From Litchfieldella anticariensis FP35 = DSM 16096 (lineage in GTDB: Bacteria > Pseudomonadota > Gammaproteobacteria > Pseudomonadales > Halomonadaceae): a stretch of DNA of 64,000 bases. Of the stretch, positions 7,243 to 16,882 are shown one piece after another. The notes under the pieces are model-generated. The model was not told where the DNA came from, made no database searches, and saw only the letters and a list, made by a program, of their open reading frames with translations. The stretch is taken from positions 164,459-228,458 of the forward strand of contig NZ_KE332392.1 of NCBI RefSeq assembly GCF_000409775.1, written 5' to 3'. The translations under genes were made by a program, and so were the position numbers. Position 1 is the first letter of the stretch. Each line of letters opens with the position of its first letter.

Positions 7243-9837
7243 ATGAGCAATGACAAGAAGACATCCTCGAACACGGATGTGGATCTGGAGGACCTGGTTG
7301 CCTCCAGTGACTCCGGGGCGCGCAAGCCTCTGGGCACTCCTGGTAAATTATTGGTCGGTATCGCGGCGGCCTGGTCGTTGTTTCAGTTATGGATCGCTTC
7401 CCCACTCTCGTTCATGCTGGGCTTTGGCGTATTCAATGCTACTGAGGCCCGTTCGATACACTTGGCCTTCGCTCTCTTTCTGGCCTTCATGGCTTACCCG
7501 GCATTGAAGCGTTCGCCACGTGACAGGATTCCGTTTCAGGACTGGATCATGGCTGCGGCTGCGGCCTTCTGCGGCGCGTATATGTTCCTCTTCTACGAGG
7601 ATCTTGCCCAGCGTCCTGGTGCGCCTATCCTGCAGGATGTGATCGTTGGGGTGGCGGGGATTCTGCTGCTACTCGAAGCCACACGTCGCGCCCTTGGGCC
7701 GCCACTGATGATCGTGGCCTCGGTGTTCATCGTCTACTCACTGGCTGGCCCCTACATGCCAGGCATCCTGGCTCACCGTGGTGTCAGCCTGTATGGTTTG
7801 ATCAATCACCAGTGGCTGACCACCCAAGGGGTGTTCGGTATCGCCTTGGGGGTATCGACCAGCTTCGTGTTCCTGTTCGTGTTGTTCGGGGCTCTACTCG
7901 ACAAGGCTGGGGCAGGCAACTATTTCATCAAGGTCGCTTTCTCGTTGCTTGGCCATTATAAGGGCGGCCCGGCCAAGGCGGCGGTTGTCGCCTCGGGCAT
8001 GACCGGCCTGATCTCGGGCTCATCGATCGCTAACGTGGTGACCACGGGGACTTTCACCGTGCCGATGATGAAACGAGTCGGCTTCTCTGCGGAAAAGGCT
8101 GGGGCCGTGGAAGTGGCTTCCTCGGTGAATGGCCAGATCATGCCGCCGGTAATGGGGGCAGCCGCCTTCCTGATGGTCGAATACGTCGGTATTCCTTATA
8201 TCGAAGTCATCAAGCATGCCTTCCTGCCGGCACTGATTTCGTATATCGCACTGGTTTATATCGTTCACCTCGAAGCTCTCAAGGCCGATCTCAAGGGCTT
8301 GCCATCGAGCAACCCTGTCCGGCCGCTGCTCAACAAGGTAGTCGGCTTCCTGGCGGGGCTATTGCTGCTGATGGGGCTGTCGTTTGCCGTCTATTACGGA
8401 CTGGGGTGGCTGAAGCCGGTGCTGGGCGGTGCCACACCCTGGGTGGTGGCCGTGGTTCTGACAGTGGTGTATGTCGCCCTCCTCAAGCTAGGGGCTGGCT
8501 ACCCGGAGTTGGAACTCGATGACCCCGACTCGGAGATCGTCTCCTTGCCACAAACCCGGCCAACGGTGATGGTCGGATTGCACTATATCCTGCCAGTGAT
8601 CGTGCTGGTGTGGTGCCTGATGGTCGAACGTTTGTCTCCGGGCCTGTCGGCCTTCTGGGCCACGATGTTCATGATCTTCATCATCGTCACGCAGCGGCCG
8701 ATAATCGCCATTTTCCGCCACCGCAGCAAATTGGGTGAAGACATCAAGGAAGGCTTCGTCGATCTGTGGGACGGCTTGGTGACCGGTGCACGCAACATGA
8801 TCGGCATCGGTATCGCGACTGCCACTGCGGGCATCATCGTGGGGGCGGTATCGCAGACCGGGGTCGGCCTGGTGTTGGCCGATGTGGTCGAGATCCTTTC
8901 CATGGGCAACCTGCTGCTGATTCTGCTACTGACTGCGGTGCTGAGCCTGATCCTAGGCATGGGGCTGCCCACTACCGCCAACTATATCGTGGTATCGGCA
9001 TTGCTGGCGCCGGTAATCGTGCAGCTTGGGGAACAGAATGGCCTGCTCGTACCGCTGATCGCCGTGCACCTGTTCGTGTTCTATTTCGGCATCATGGCCG
9101 ATGTCACGCCCCCGGTAGGGTTGGCATCTTTCGCGGCAGCGGCCGTGTCGGGAGGCGATCCAATCCGTACCGGTTTCCAGGCGTTCTATTACAGCCTGCG
9201 TACCGCCGCCTTGCCGTTCCTGTTCATCTTCAATACCGATCTATTGCTGATCGACGTATCCTTCTTGCAAGGCATCGTGGTGTTCGTGGTGGCCACCATC
9301 GCCATGTTGATCTTCGCGGCAGCAACACAGGGGTTCATGCTGGCTCGCAGCCGCTGGTACGAAAGCATCCTGCTGCTACTGGTAGCCTTTACCCTGTTCC
9401 GGCCGGGGTTCTGGATGGACATGATTCACGATCCCTACCGTTCGATACCTCCCAGCCAATTCGTTGAAGCGTTGGGCAATGTCGACGAGGACAGCACGTT
9501 GCGCCTGCAAGTGCGCGGGGAAGATGCTTTCGGTGACCCATTGACGACTTACATGACCTTGCCGGTACCGGAGGGGGATAGTGGTGAGGAGCGTCTGCAG
9601 AATCTGGGGCTGGAACTGCTGATCGAGGATGATCGTGCCATTGTCGACATGGTGACGTTTGGAAGCCAAGCCGAGCAATTGGGCTTCGATTTCGATCAGG
9701 AAATCGTCGAGGTCCAGGCTCCGGTGGATCGCTGGACGAAGGAATGGATGTGGGTACCGGCATTCCTGGTCTTTGCGTTGATCGTCTTGTTGCAGCGACG
9801 TCGACGTAATGACCAAGCGTTGGCGGCAACCGCCTGA
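7243..9837 (+). CDS. TRAP transporter permease, 4TM/12TM fusion with C-terminal DUF3394 domain
   Basis: A single-chain TRAP permease of 864 residues in which the small and large subunits are fused, as is usual for TAXI systems. Features are an acidic hydrophilic N-terminus (about 40 residues), small-permease helices, then the DctM-like region with GLISGSSIANVVTTGTFTVP and GMGLPTTANYIVVSALLAP, and IMADVTPPVGLASFAAAA. The last 120 residues form the DUF3394 tail, a soluble stretch between two membrane segments ending in an Arg-rich tail. The ATG at 7243 is preferred over a GTG at 7213 on site spacing. It is followed within 11 bp by the UspA gene. Confidence 0.93.
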   Translation: MSNDKKTSSNTDVDLEDLVASSDSGARKPLGTPGKLLVGIAAAWSLFQLWIASPLSFMLGFGVFNATEARSIHLAFALFLAFMAYPALKRSPRDRIPFQDWIMAAAAAFCGAYMFLFYEDLAQRPGAPILQDVIVGVAGILLLLEATRRALGPPLMIVASVFIVYSLAGPYMPGILAHRGVSLYGLINHQWLTTQGVFGIALGVSTSFVFLFVLFGALLDKAGAGNYFIKVAFSLLGHYKGGPAKAAVVASGMTGLISGSSIANVVTTGTFTVPMMKRVGFSAEKAGAVEVASSVNGQIMPPVMGAAAFLMVEYVGIPYIEVIKHAFLPALISYIALVYIVHLEALKADLKGLPSSNPVRPLLNKVVGFLAGLLLLMGLSFAVYYGLGWLKPVLGGATPWVVAVVLTVVYVALLKLGAGYPELELDDPDSEIVSLPQTRPTVMVGLHYILPVIVLVWCLMVERLSPGLSAFWATMFMIFIIVTQRPIIAIFRHRSKLGEDIKEGFVDLWDGLVTGARNMIGIGIATATAGIIVGAVSQTGVGLVLADVVEILSMGNLLLILLLTAVLSLILGMGLPTTANYIVVSALLAPVIVQLGEQNGLLVPLIAVHLFVFYFGIMADVTPPVGLASFAAAAVSGGDPIRTGFQAFYYSLRTAALPFLFIFNTDLLLIDVSFLQGIVVFVVATIAMLIFAAATQGFMLARSRWYESILLLLVAFTLFRPGFWMDMIHDPYRSIPPSQFVEALGNVDEDSTLRLQVRGEDAFGDPLTTYMTLPVPEGDSGEERLQNLGLELLIEDDRAIVDMVTFGSQAEQLGFDFDQEIVEVQAPVDRWTKEWMWVPAFLVFALIVLLQRRRRNDQALAATA

Positions 9838-9848
9838 GGAGGGCAATC

Positions 9849-10277
9849 ATGTATACCAAGATATTGTTGCCGGTGGATCTCAACGAAGAGGCATCCTGGT
9901 CCAAGGCCTTGCCTACCGCGCTGACGTTATGCCAAACCTTCGGGGCATCGTTGCATGTGGTAACGGTACTGCCGGACTATCATATGCCGCTGGTTGGTTC
10001 TTACTTTCCCGAGGGCTTTTCCGAGAAAGTTCACCAGAGTGTGTCGGATGCACAACACGAGTTCGTCAAGCAGCATGTGCCCGACGATATTCCGGTTCAG
10101 TGCGTGATCGTCGATGGTTCGCCTTGGGAAGCGATCATCAAGACCGCCAAGAAACTCGAGGTCGACCTGATCGTGATGGCATCGCACAGCAATCGCAAGT
10201 TCGCCGACTACGTGCTGGGCCCCAATGCCGAGCACGTGGTGCATCACACCAAGATGTCGGTGATGATCGTGCGTTAG
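9849..10277 (+). CDS. Universal stress protein, TRAP-associated (TeaD-like)
   Basis: A 142-residue single UspA domain. It starts with the strand YTKILLPVDLN and ends with the ATP-binding-type segment GPNAEHVVHHTKMSVMIVR. UspA proteins encoded with TRAP transporters, such as TeaD beside the ectoine transporter TeaABC of Halomonas elongata, bind ATP and modulate transport (established knowledge). Here the gene is 11 bp after the permease with GAGG ahead of its ATG, so a regulatory role on the TAXI-TRAP system is the likely job. A hairpin terminator follows at 10313. Confidence 0.9.
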   Translation: MYTKILLPVDLNEEASWSKALPTALTLCQTFGASLHVVTVLPDYHMPLVGSYFPEGFSEKVHQSVSDAQHEFVKQHVPDDIPVQCVIVDGSPWEAIIKTAKKLEVDLIVMASHSNRKFADYVLGPNAEHVVHHTKMSVMIVR

Positions 10278-10312
10278 AAAACCACTCGATAGAGTCTGAG
10301 AACCTCCACACG

Positions 10313-10337
10313 AACGCCTCCGCCTGTCGGGGGCGTT
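10313..10337 (+). terminator. Hairpin terminator after the TAXI-TRAP operon
   Basis: A 10-bp stem (AACGCCTCCG pairing with CGGGGGCGTT, one G-T pair) with a 5-base loop, 36 bp after the UspA stop. The following T-run is short and interrupted (TTTGCGTT), so efficiency is uncertain. Confidence 0.6.
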
Positions 10338-10524
10338 TGCGTTGTCATGCTAGGCGTAATAATACCAAGCGGGCGTTGAAGTAGAGTTCCGGCGAAGCCA
10401 CTGGCAGTCGTCTACATTTAGGTTTAGCTAAGGCATCTTGCCTTGTAGTGGCCAATCCGCTCTCGGTGCCAATGGAACCGGCACGAGTGCGTTCGCTCTC
10501 CACTCGGGGGATAAGGGGTACGCC

Positions 10525-11340
10525 ATGAATGCTGCTGACACCAACAAGCACAAACAGCCGGATGCCAATGTGGTCACGATCGTGATCAACAAGGTGGGAA
10601 TGGATAAGCCACGAACCTGGTTGGTAGCTGGCTTTCACGACTTCCGCCAGGCCACGGCGGTGAGCTTGGCCTATGGAATGTTCTGGGTCGGGTTGAGCAT
10701 TGCAGTGACTGCTGGTGCCTTTGTCCTGGGGCTGTGGCATTGGCTGTTGCCGCTGGTGGCGGGGTTCATGTTCCTGGGACCACTGGTGGCAGTCGGCTCT
10801 TACGGCATTAGTCGCAAGCTCGAGGCTGGCAAAGTGCCGAACCTGGGAGATGCATTCGGTGCCTGGACCTCGCATACCGGTCAACTGGCGATGATGGGTG
10901 TGATGATGATGATCTTCTTTCTCGCCTGGATTCGATTGGCAACATTGTTGTTTGCCTTGTTCTTCGGTTTGGAGGCACCCGATCCTGCGACGGTCTATGC
11001 GTCGTTGCTGACGACTGTAGACGGACTGGGCATGTTGGCCGTCGGAACGGCAATCGGAGCCGTTCTGGCTTTTGGCGCTTTCTCGATCAGCGTGGTGGCC
11101 ATTCCGACCCTGATGGACCAGGACCTGACCTTCATGGAAGGCATTGAAGCCAGCATTCGCTCCGTGGCGAACAATTTCCGTCCCATGTTGTTGTGGGCGG
11201 TCATCCTGACTGGCTGTGTGCTGGTAGGGGTGATGACCTTCTATATAGGCCTGGCAGTGATCCTGCCAGTGCTCGGTCACGCAAGCTGGCATGCTTATGA
11301 GGACCTGGTACGTATCGAGGGAGGTAGCAGCTCGTCGTGA
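10525..11340 (+). CDS. DUF2189 family integral membrane protein
   Basis: A 271-residue inner-membrane protein with six or so membrane helices, matching the DUF2189 family: PRTWLVAGFHDFRQATAVSLAYGMFW at the N-terminal side, then GPLVAVGSYGISRKLE and FGAFSISVVAIPTLMDQD. Function in the family is not established. The ATG at 10525 has AAGGGG upstream; an upstream in-frame start at 10438 would add residues unlike the family. Single gene with its own terminator at 11377. Confidence 0.85.
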   Translation: MNAADTNKHKQPDANVVTIVINKVGMDKPRTWLVAGFHDFRQATAVSLAYGMFWVGLSIAVTAGAFVLGLWHWLLPLVAGFMFLGPLVAVGSYGISRKLEAGKVPNLGDAFGAWTSHTGQLAMMGVMMMIFFLAWIRLATLLFALFFGLEAPDPATVYASLLTTVDGLGMLAVGTAIGAVLAFGAFSISVVAIPTLMDQDLTFMEGIEASIRSVANNFRPMLLWAVILTGCVLVGVMTFYIGLAVILPVLGHASWHAYEDLVRIEGGSSSS

Positions 11341-11376
11341 GTTGGCTGGTCATCGATAAGGCAACCGGCTAGTCTG

Positions 11377-11399
11377 GGGGGCGATGACCGCCCCCTTTT
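11377..11399 (+). terminator. Rho-independent terminator after the DUF2189 gene
   Basis: The stem GGGGGCG / CGCCCCC with a 5-base loop is followed by TTTT, 36 bp after the DUF2189 stop. It overlaps an in-frame ATG (11384) upstream of the MOSC gene, which argues that the MOSC protein really starts at 11423. Confidence 0.8.
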
Positions 11400-11422
11400 C
11401 ATTACTGGCCAGGAACGCCCTC

Positions 11423-12226
11423 ATGACCGTTGATTCTCTGACTCTTTCGGGTCTCTACCGCTATCCCATCAAGTCCACCGCCGGTGAGTCCTTGCCACAA
11501 GCTTTGGTCAACGAGGAGGGATTACTGGGGGATCGTCGCTATATGGTGGTCAAGCCCGATGGCACCTTCATTACCGCGCGCTCTCATCCCCAATTGCAGC
11601 GGGTCAGTACCACCGTGCATGACGATGGCCTGGTATTGCACCATCCCGAATTGGCCGATTTTCCCTTGGAGCATGCGGCGTTCGAGGCCGCAGCCTTCTC
11701 GACTCATGTATGGGGCGACAGTTTTACTGGCCTGACGACTACGACGCGTGCCGATGAGTGGATCGGGCAGGCGGTAGGAGAAGCGGCGAAGCTGTTGTGG
11801 CTGGGGGAACGCTCTCCACGTTACCGCCAGGCCATTGGCAAGCGGGTCAGTTTCGCCGACGGTTATCCGCTGATGTTGATTGGTCAGGCATCACTGGACG
11901 ATCTCAATACACGACTCCCATCGCTACACCGGATGGCACAATTTCGGCCCAATCTGGTCGTGACGGGCAGCTTGCCCTATGCCGAAGATGAATGGAGGGT
12001 ACTACGCATCGGTGAGGTGGAATTGGCCGTGGACAAACCCTGTTCGCGTTGCGCGATGGTGACGGTGGACCCAGAGACGGGGCGCTTTATCCCTGAACGC
12101 GAGCCCTTGCGTACTCTGGCGGGCTATCGCCGGGGACCCGATGGTAAGGTGTATTTTGGCCAGAACCTGATCGTACTAAAGGGGGGAGTGCTCGAGGTCG
12201 GGAGTTCGGTAGAGCTCGTTGGTTGA
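11423..12226 (+). CDS. MOSC domain-containing protein (YcbX-like)
   Basis: A 267-residue protein with an N-terminal beta-barrel (LSGLYRYPIKSTAGES) and a C-terminal MOSC domain carrying the conserved Cys in DKPCSRCAMVTVD (about residue 205). This matches YcbX without its C-terminal ferredoxin domain. YcbX-type proteins bind molybdenum cofactor and reduce N-hydroxylated compounds (established for E. coli YcbX). With no ferredoxin domain, an external electron donor would be needed. The start at 11423 has AGGA upstream and lies after a terminator that covers the alternative start. Confidence 0.87.
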   Translation: MTVDSLTLSGLYRYPIKSTAGESLPQALVNEEGLLGDRRYMVVKPDGTFITARSHPQLQRVSTTVHDDGLVLHHPELADFPLEHAAFEAAAFSTHVWGDSFTGLTTTTRADEWIGQAVGEAAKLLWLGERSPRYRQAIGKRVSFADGYPLMLIGQASLDDLNTRLPSLHRMAQFRPNLVVTGSLPYAEDEWRVLRIGEVELAVDKPCSRCAMVTVDPETGRFIPEREPLRTLAGYRRGPDGKVYFGQNLIVLKGGVLEVGSSVELVG

Positions 12227-12252
12227 AGACCAAGAATAACAGGAGCGTACCC

Positions 12253-12765
12253 ATGAAATGCATATCGCTTCCGTGTCGTCACGTTCTGGCGGTCGGGGTT
12301 TTGGCTGGCTGGGTTCCGGCCATGCTCGTTCAGGCACAGGAAGCTGCCCCGGAGCCAGAGGCTAGCCACCCTATCGAACACAAGACCGATAGCTGCATGG
12401 AGGAGGGGGATTGGACGACCCAGGCAATGCATGAATGTGCCGCCCAGGCGCATGATGACTGGGAAGAGGAAATCCAACGCTTGACGATGATGTTGGAGCG
12501 GGTGTTGGGAAGTGAGGCGCGTGAGGCGCTGAGCGATGCCCAAGAGGCGTGGCGAAGCAGTCGCGATGCCGACTTCGCTTTCATCAGTGCCTATTATGCC
12601 CAGCTTTATCGTGCCGAGTTGAGTGGTGGGACGCTGGGACCACTGGCCGAGCAACTCTTTCGAAACGCCGTGTTGCAAGATCGTGCCAATCAGCTACAAC
12701 GCTACCTAGATGCACTCGAGGAGTTGCAAGCGCCATCCGGAGAGCTGGAAATGATACCTGAGTGA
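12253..12765 (+). CDS. LprI-like (DUF1311) periplasmic protein
   Basis: A 170-residue exported protein. The signal peptide ends near VQAQ (about residue 29). The rest is helical and contains the DUF1311/LprI pattern: paired Cys (DSCMEEGDWTTQAMHECA), then an ALSDAQEAWRSSRDADF segment. Members include the Mycobacterium lysozyme inhibitor LprI, but lysozyme inhibition is not general and is not claimed here. AGGAG sits six to seven bases before the ATG at 12253. It begins 26 bp after the MOSC gene and may share its transcript. Confidence 0.8.
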   Translation: MKCISLPCRHVLAVGVLAGWVPAMLVQAQEAAPEPEASHPIEHKTDSCMEEGDWTTQAMHECAAQAHDDWEEEIQRLTMMLERVLGSEAREALSDAQEAWRSSRDADFAFISAYYAQLYRAELSGGTLGPLAEQLFRNAVLQDRANQLQRYLDALEELQAPSGELEMIPE

Positions 12766-12940
12766 TACCCGCAGCCTCCGTAGGCGGTGGCAGGTGATTG
12801 AGTTTTGCTGGGGAGTGTAGCGATCTCACTAGCGTACCGAATCTTGGCTTCATCGTTTAAGCAGTATTGCCAGTCGGTACCTGACCTTATGGTGCGGATC
12901 GCGTAGTCTAGGCGGGCATCCCCGGTTCTGGATATCTATC

Positions 12941-13456
12941 ATGCCAAAGCGCTTCTGCCTTGCCGTTTTCCTGGCCTTGCTTGCATTGTTGGCAATGCCT
13001 GTCATGGCCGAACATCTTCCTGTCCCCAAGGGAGATGTCATTCTTACGATCTCTGGCAATATCGAACATACCAATGTCGGCGACGAAGCCCAATTCGATT
13101 ACGAGATGTTGATGGCGTTGACACCGCACGTGTTGGAAACCAGCACCCCTTGGACGGAGGGGGCGAGCATCTTCGAAGGCCCTCTGGCCAGGGCGGTGAT
13201 GGAAAAGGTGGGAGCCCAAGGTGAGATGTTACGTGTCAAGGCACTCAACAATTTCGCCGCCGATGTTCCTCTAGCGGATTTCTATGACTATGACGTGATC
13301 CTGGCGCTCAAGCGGGATGGCAAGCCTATGGAGATTCGTGATTTCGGTCCAATCTTCGTTCTCTATCCTTTTGATGATGCCCCGCAGGAACTGCTTAACG
13401 AAACCATCCGCTTTCGTTCGGTATGGCAAGTCGCAAACATCCATGTCTATGAATGA
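12941..13456 (+). CDS. Periplasmic molybdopterin-oxidoreductase-fold protein paired with a hybrid kinase
   Basis: A 171-residue exported protein with a signal peptide ending near VMA (about residue 22). The body resembles the oxidoreductase molybdopterin-binding fold (sulfite-oxidase type) in truncated form: TISGNIEHTN, then KALNNFAADVP, FGPIFVLYPFD and a final W.VANIHVYE strand. No cofactor Cys is visible in the mature part, so it probably does not bind molybdopterin and more likely serves as a periplasmic ligand-binding or sensing partner. It lies 36 bp before a hybrid histidine kinase that has a periplasmic loop. The fold assignment rests on motif resemblance only. Confidence 0.65.
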   Translation: MPKRFCLAVFLALLALLAMPVMAEHLPVPKGDVILTISGNIEHTNVGDEAQFDYEMLMALTPHVLETSTPWTEGASIFEGPLARAVMEKVGAQGEMLRVKALNNFAADVPLADFYDYDVILALKRDGKPMEIRDFGPIFVLYPFDDAPQELLNETIRFRSVWQVANIHVYE

Positions 13457-13492
13457 TGTCGCTGCACTTGCATTGAGGAGCCTGTTTTCGCC

Positions 13493-15682
13493 ATGTACCG
13501 CTACCCTTTACGCCTGAAGCTCGGTGCTTTCGCTGCGGTGTTCTTCTTCGCCGCCGCCATGGTGGTGGTGGGGTTGGTGCTGTGGCGTCAGGACAGCCTG
13601 GCCCAGAGTGTGGGGGGCGATGCCGCTTGGTTCGCCTACAAACTGGACCGCGAGGCGATCCTGCTGCGCAACCAGTTGGAGCAAGAGGGTACGACGAACT
13701 CCCTGGATCAGTTGCGCCTACGCTTTGACCTGATGTATAGCCGTGTCAACTTGTTGCAGCAGGGAGATCTCGCCGAACTATTCCGTACGATTCCTGCCAC
13801 GGCTGAACTGATGCCCAAGATCGTCACGCGAATCGAAGCGCTTGATGAGACCGTACGGAGCCTCGATTGGCTTGATGCGGAGATTCGCGACGACCTTAGC
13901 CGTCAACTCGAAGAGCTGGCCCCTTATACTGAACAATTGATCATCGCTATCAACGCGCATTTGGCCGATTCAGCGACCCAGGAACGGGAAACCTTGCAAT
14001 GGCTCTACCGCCTGTTGTTGGGGCTGATCCTTTCGATGAGTCTGGCGACTCTACTGGTGGTTGGCTTCCTGTTTCGCGAATCACGTGAAAATGTCAAAGC
14101 GCGCCAGTCCATGGAAGAATTGAGTAACGAACTGAAGGAAACGGCACGCGAAGCCGAGTCGGCAAGTCAGGCCAAGTCCGAGTTCCTGGCCACTGTCAGC
14201 CATGAGATTCGTACCCCACTCAATGGTGTGATCGGTATGAGTAATTTGTTGCTGGATCAGCCTCTCGATGACCAGTCGCAACGTTATGCTCGCACCATTC
14301 ACGACAGTGCCGGCCAGTTGTTGGAAATGATCAACGGTATCCTCGACTTCTCCAAGATCGAAGCTGGTCGCCTAGAGCTTGAACATACCCCATTTGCATT
14401 GCGTGAGTTGATGGATGCGGCAGTTGCCCTTTTCGCTCCGCGGGCCGCCGACAAGAAGCTTGCCCTGTCGCTCGAGATTGCCCCTGATCTGCATGACCGA
14501 CGCTTGGGAGATCCCGGGCGCTTGCGTCAAGTGATTCTCAATCTTCTTTCCAACGCCATAAAATTCACGGCGAAAGGTGAAGTGCGAATAGTCGCATTCT
14601 GGTCGTCATCGCAACGCTTACGCATCGAAGTCGTCGATAGTGGCTGTGGAATCCCGGCTACATACCGGAAGCATCTTTTCGAACCTTTTCGCCAGGGCGA
14701 TGCTTCCACGGCACGACAGTTCGGTGGTACCGGTTTGGGACTAGCCATTTGCAAGCGGTTGGTGGAGGCCATGGACGGCGAGATTGGTGTCGACAGTCGC
14801 GAGGGGCAGGGCACTCGATTCTGGTTCGAGATACCGTCACCTGCCCAGCCCCCGGTAATGCCATCTACCATGCAGCGTCTGACGGGGTCGGACTGCTATA
14901 CGGCTCGTCTGCTGCTAGTGGAGGACAACCTGGTCAACCAGCAGGTAGCCGTGGCGATGCTCGAGCGACTGGGCTGTCGAGTCGACGTGGCGACCAACGG
15001 GGCCGAGGCGCTGCGGATGGCGCCACGTGGTGACTATGCATTGATCTTCATGGATGTGCAGATGCCTGACATGGATGGCCTGGAGGTCACACGACGTCTG
15101 CGGGCCATTAGCGGTCGGATGGCCGAGATCCCGATCGTGGCGATGACGGCCGGTGCCATGGGCGGGGAGCGTGATCGTTGTCTGGCAGCCGGTATGCAGG
15201 ATTATTTGACCAAACCGTTGTTTCAAGACGCCTTGGCGAACGTGCTAGTGCACTATCTGGAAGGCGTTTCAATTCCTCGGACAACAGCTAACGTAACCCC
15301 CTCTACTGCACTCGAGGGAATGCCTGAGTTGCTGGATACCGATACCCTGGATGAACTGCAGCGCGCCCTGGGAGTGGTAGGCGTCGAGTCCCTGGCGGAA
15401 GTGTTCCGCCAGCAGTTGGTGGAAAGGCTAGAAGCATTGGATGCTGCCATGGCGGCACGTCGGCCTGCTGATGTCATGCAAGCGGCGCACTTGCTCAAGG
15501 GTGAAGCGTCGAGCTTGGGGCTGACGCAAATAGCCTCGCAGGCGAAAAAGCTGGAGCGGGCAGCTCACTACCAGGAAGTCGAGAATTGGCCCGCACTGCG
15601 AGAAGCGCTGGGCGAGAATCTCGAACCTTCCCTGGCCGCGTTGGAGGCTTGGGCAAGCCATTACCGTTCCGACACGGCATGA
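13493..15682 (+). CDS. Hybrid sensor histidine kinase (HisKA-HATPase-REC-HPt)
   Basis: A 729-residue membrane sensor that carries all phosphorelay modules. Two membrane helices (about residues 9-31 and 165-190) flank a helical periplasmic domain. Then come HisKA with His237 ([13 protein letters not shown]), an HATPase domain with DSGCGIP and GGTGLGLAI boxes, a receiver with phospho-acceptor Asp521 ([11 protein letters not shown]), and an HPt domain with His666 ([10 protein letters not shown]). No response regulator is adjacent, so the output partner is elsewhere. The preceding periplasmic protein is the likely sensory partner. Its 3' end overlaps the converging cra gene by 22 bp. Confidence 0.93.
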   Translation: MYRYPLRLKLGAFAAVFFFAAAMVVVGLVLWRQDSLAQSVGGDAAWFAYKLDREAILLRNQLEQEGTTNSLDQLRLRFDLMYSRVNLLQQGDLAELFRTIPATAELMPKIVTRIEALDETVRSLDWLDAEIRDDLSRQLEELAPYTEQLIIAINAHLADSATQERETLQWLYRLLLGLILSMSLATLLVVGFLFRESRENVKARQSMEELSNELKETAREAESASQAKSEFLATVSHEIRTPLNGVIGMSNLLLDQPLDDQSQRYARTIHDSAGQLLEMINGILDFSKIEAGRLELEHTPFALRELMDAAVALFAPRAADKKLALSLEIAPDLHDRRLGDPGRLRQVILNLLSNAIKFTAKGEVRIVAFWSSSQRLRIEVVDSGCGIPATYRKHLFEPFRQGDASTARQFGGTGLGLAICKRLVEAMDGEIGVDSREGQGTRFWFEIPSPAQPPVMPSTMQRLTGSDCYTARLLLVEDNLVNQQVAVAMLERLGCRVDVATNGAEALRMAPRGDYALIFMDVQMPDMDGLEVTRRLRAISGRMAEIPIVAMTAGAMGGERDRCLAAGMQDYLTKPLFQDALANVLVHYLEGVSIPRTTANVTPSTALEGMPELLDTDTLDELQRALGVVGVESLAEVFRQQLVERLEALDAAMAARRPADVMQAAHLLKGEASSLGLTQIASQAKKLERAAHYQEVENWPALREALGENLEPSLAALEAWASHYRSDTA

Positions 15683-16668
15683 TGCTGAGGCCGGCGCTGT
15701 TTCAATGCACGCACGACCATTGTCTGGCCAGGATGGTACTCCCCGCGGGAAGCCGCCAGGGCTCGATCTAGGGTCAGTTCGGCGATGCGCTGATGATTCT
15801 GGGGCAGGGAATTGACAGCCAAGGGCAGGAAATCGAGCAATCTATCGTCGCCGAACGTTGCCAGTCGCAGGGACTCCGGTAAACCACCATTATTCAGCAA
15901 CACATCGAAGACGCCGTCGAGCAGGGTATAGGAGGCTGTGACCAATGCATCGGGAACGCCGTGTTCATCGAGCAATTCACGCATTAGACGAGCGCCTTCA
16001 GCGCGGTCGTAGCGAGTGGCGCTTTTCATGACCGCCTGTGCCGAACTGCCGGCAAGTGCGCGACGAAAACCGGCACGACGCTCGACGCTGATCGACAACT
16101 CCGGCACTGCATCGAACCAGACGATATTCCTGACATCATCTGACATCACAGAGCGTGTCAGTGCCTCGGCGGCAACTTGGTTGTTACTGACGACACTCAT
16201 GAATCGGCTTGGCTCGAGCGCACGGTCAATGGCGATCACCGGTAGCCCGGAGTCCATCATTTCCCCATAAAAGGGATCGTCCATGGCCAGACAACTGGCG
16301 ACGATCAATACTTCGCACCGCTGCGCGCGCAGCGCACGAGCCAGCTCTCGCTCGCTGCTCGGGTCGTCGTCGGAACCCACGATCAACAATTGGTAACCCC
16401 GTTCCCGGGCACCACGTTCAAGCAGTTTGGCCAGTCGTGCATAACTGGCGTTTTCCAGATCGGGAATGATCAGCCCCAGAGTACGGCTGGCACCACGGCG
16501 CAAAGCGGCCGCTTGGGCATCCACCCGGTAGTGGTGGCGCTCGACCACGGTCATCACCTTGTCGACCGTATCCTGACTGATACGGCGCTCACGGGCCTTG
16601 CCATTGATGACATAGCTGGCGGTAGTGCGTGAGACCCCGGCCAGTCGGGCGATTTCAGCGAGTGTCAT
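15661..16668 (-). CDS. cra: Catabolite repressor/activator Cra (FruR), LacI family
   Basis: A 335-residue LacI-family regulator with the Cra-type head: [30 protein letters not shown], where the longer turn and hinge (VINGKA) are typical of FruR/Cra. The effector domain ends with [11 protein letters not shown]-like residues and binds fructose 1-phosphate or fructose 1,6-bisphosphate in known homologues. The ATG at 16668 has AAGGA nine bases upstream, better than one 24 bp further out. It diverges from fruBKA, with a Cra-type operator at 16826, so it represses the operon until fructose 1-phosphate accumulates (known for E. coli and Pseudomonas). Confidence 0.93.
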   Translation of the reverse strand: MTLAEIARLAGVSRTTASYVINGKARERRISQDTVDKVMTVVERHHYRVDAQAAALRRGASRTLGLIIPDLENASYARLAKLLERGARERGYQLLIVGSDDDPSSERELARALRAQRCEVLIVASCLAMDDPFYGEMMDSGLPVIAIDRALEPSRFMSVVSNNQVAAEALTRSVMSDDVRNIVWFDAVPELSISVERRAGFRRALAGSSAQAVMKSATRYDRAEGARLMRELLDEHGVPDALVTASYTLLDGVFDVLLNNGGLPESLRLATFGDDRLLDFLPLAVNSLPQNHQRIAELTLDRALAASRGEYHPGQTMVVRALKQRRPQHHAVSER

Positions 16669-16825
16669 GCGAAAATCCTTATACTGGTTCATTGCCGCAG
16701 GCGAGTATCGGCATGAGACTCAAACCATTCTACGCTAGCAGGTAAGGCACCTACCCCCTGCTAAGGTCGTAGGCGGCGCGACTTGATAAAAGTGCTGTCA
16801 CGATCCAGCATTGAGCTTAAATGTA

Positions 16826-16841
16826 GGTGACACGATTCAGC
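16826..16841 (+). promoter_or_regulatory. Cra (FruR) operator upstream of fruB
   Basis: The 16-mer GGTGACACGATTCAGC matches the ideal Cra palindrome GCTGAATCGATTCAGC at 13 of 16 positions, with a perfect right half-site. It is 42 bp upstream of the fruB start and in the divergent region with cra. Confidence 0.8.
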
Positions 16842-16882
16842 CAGAGTTTTGTCGTCGAAACCTGGCACAGGAGAACACTCAT

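Noticed and set aside
10345-11292. Long minus-strand open frame, 315 codons
   Set aside because: It lies opposite the DUF2189 membrane protein; its His/Gln-rich product is a mirror of hydrophobic codons and has no ribosome-binding site.
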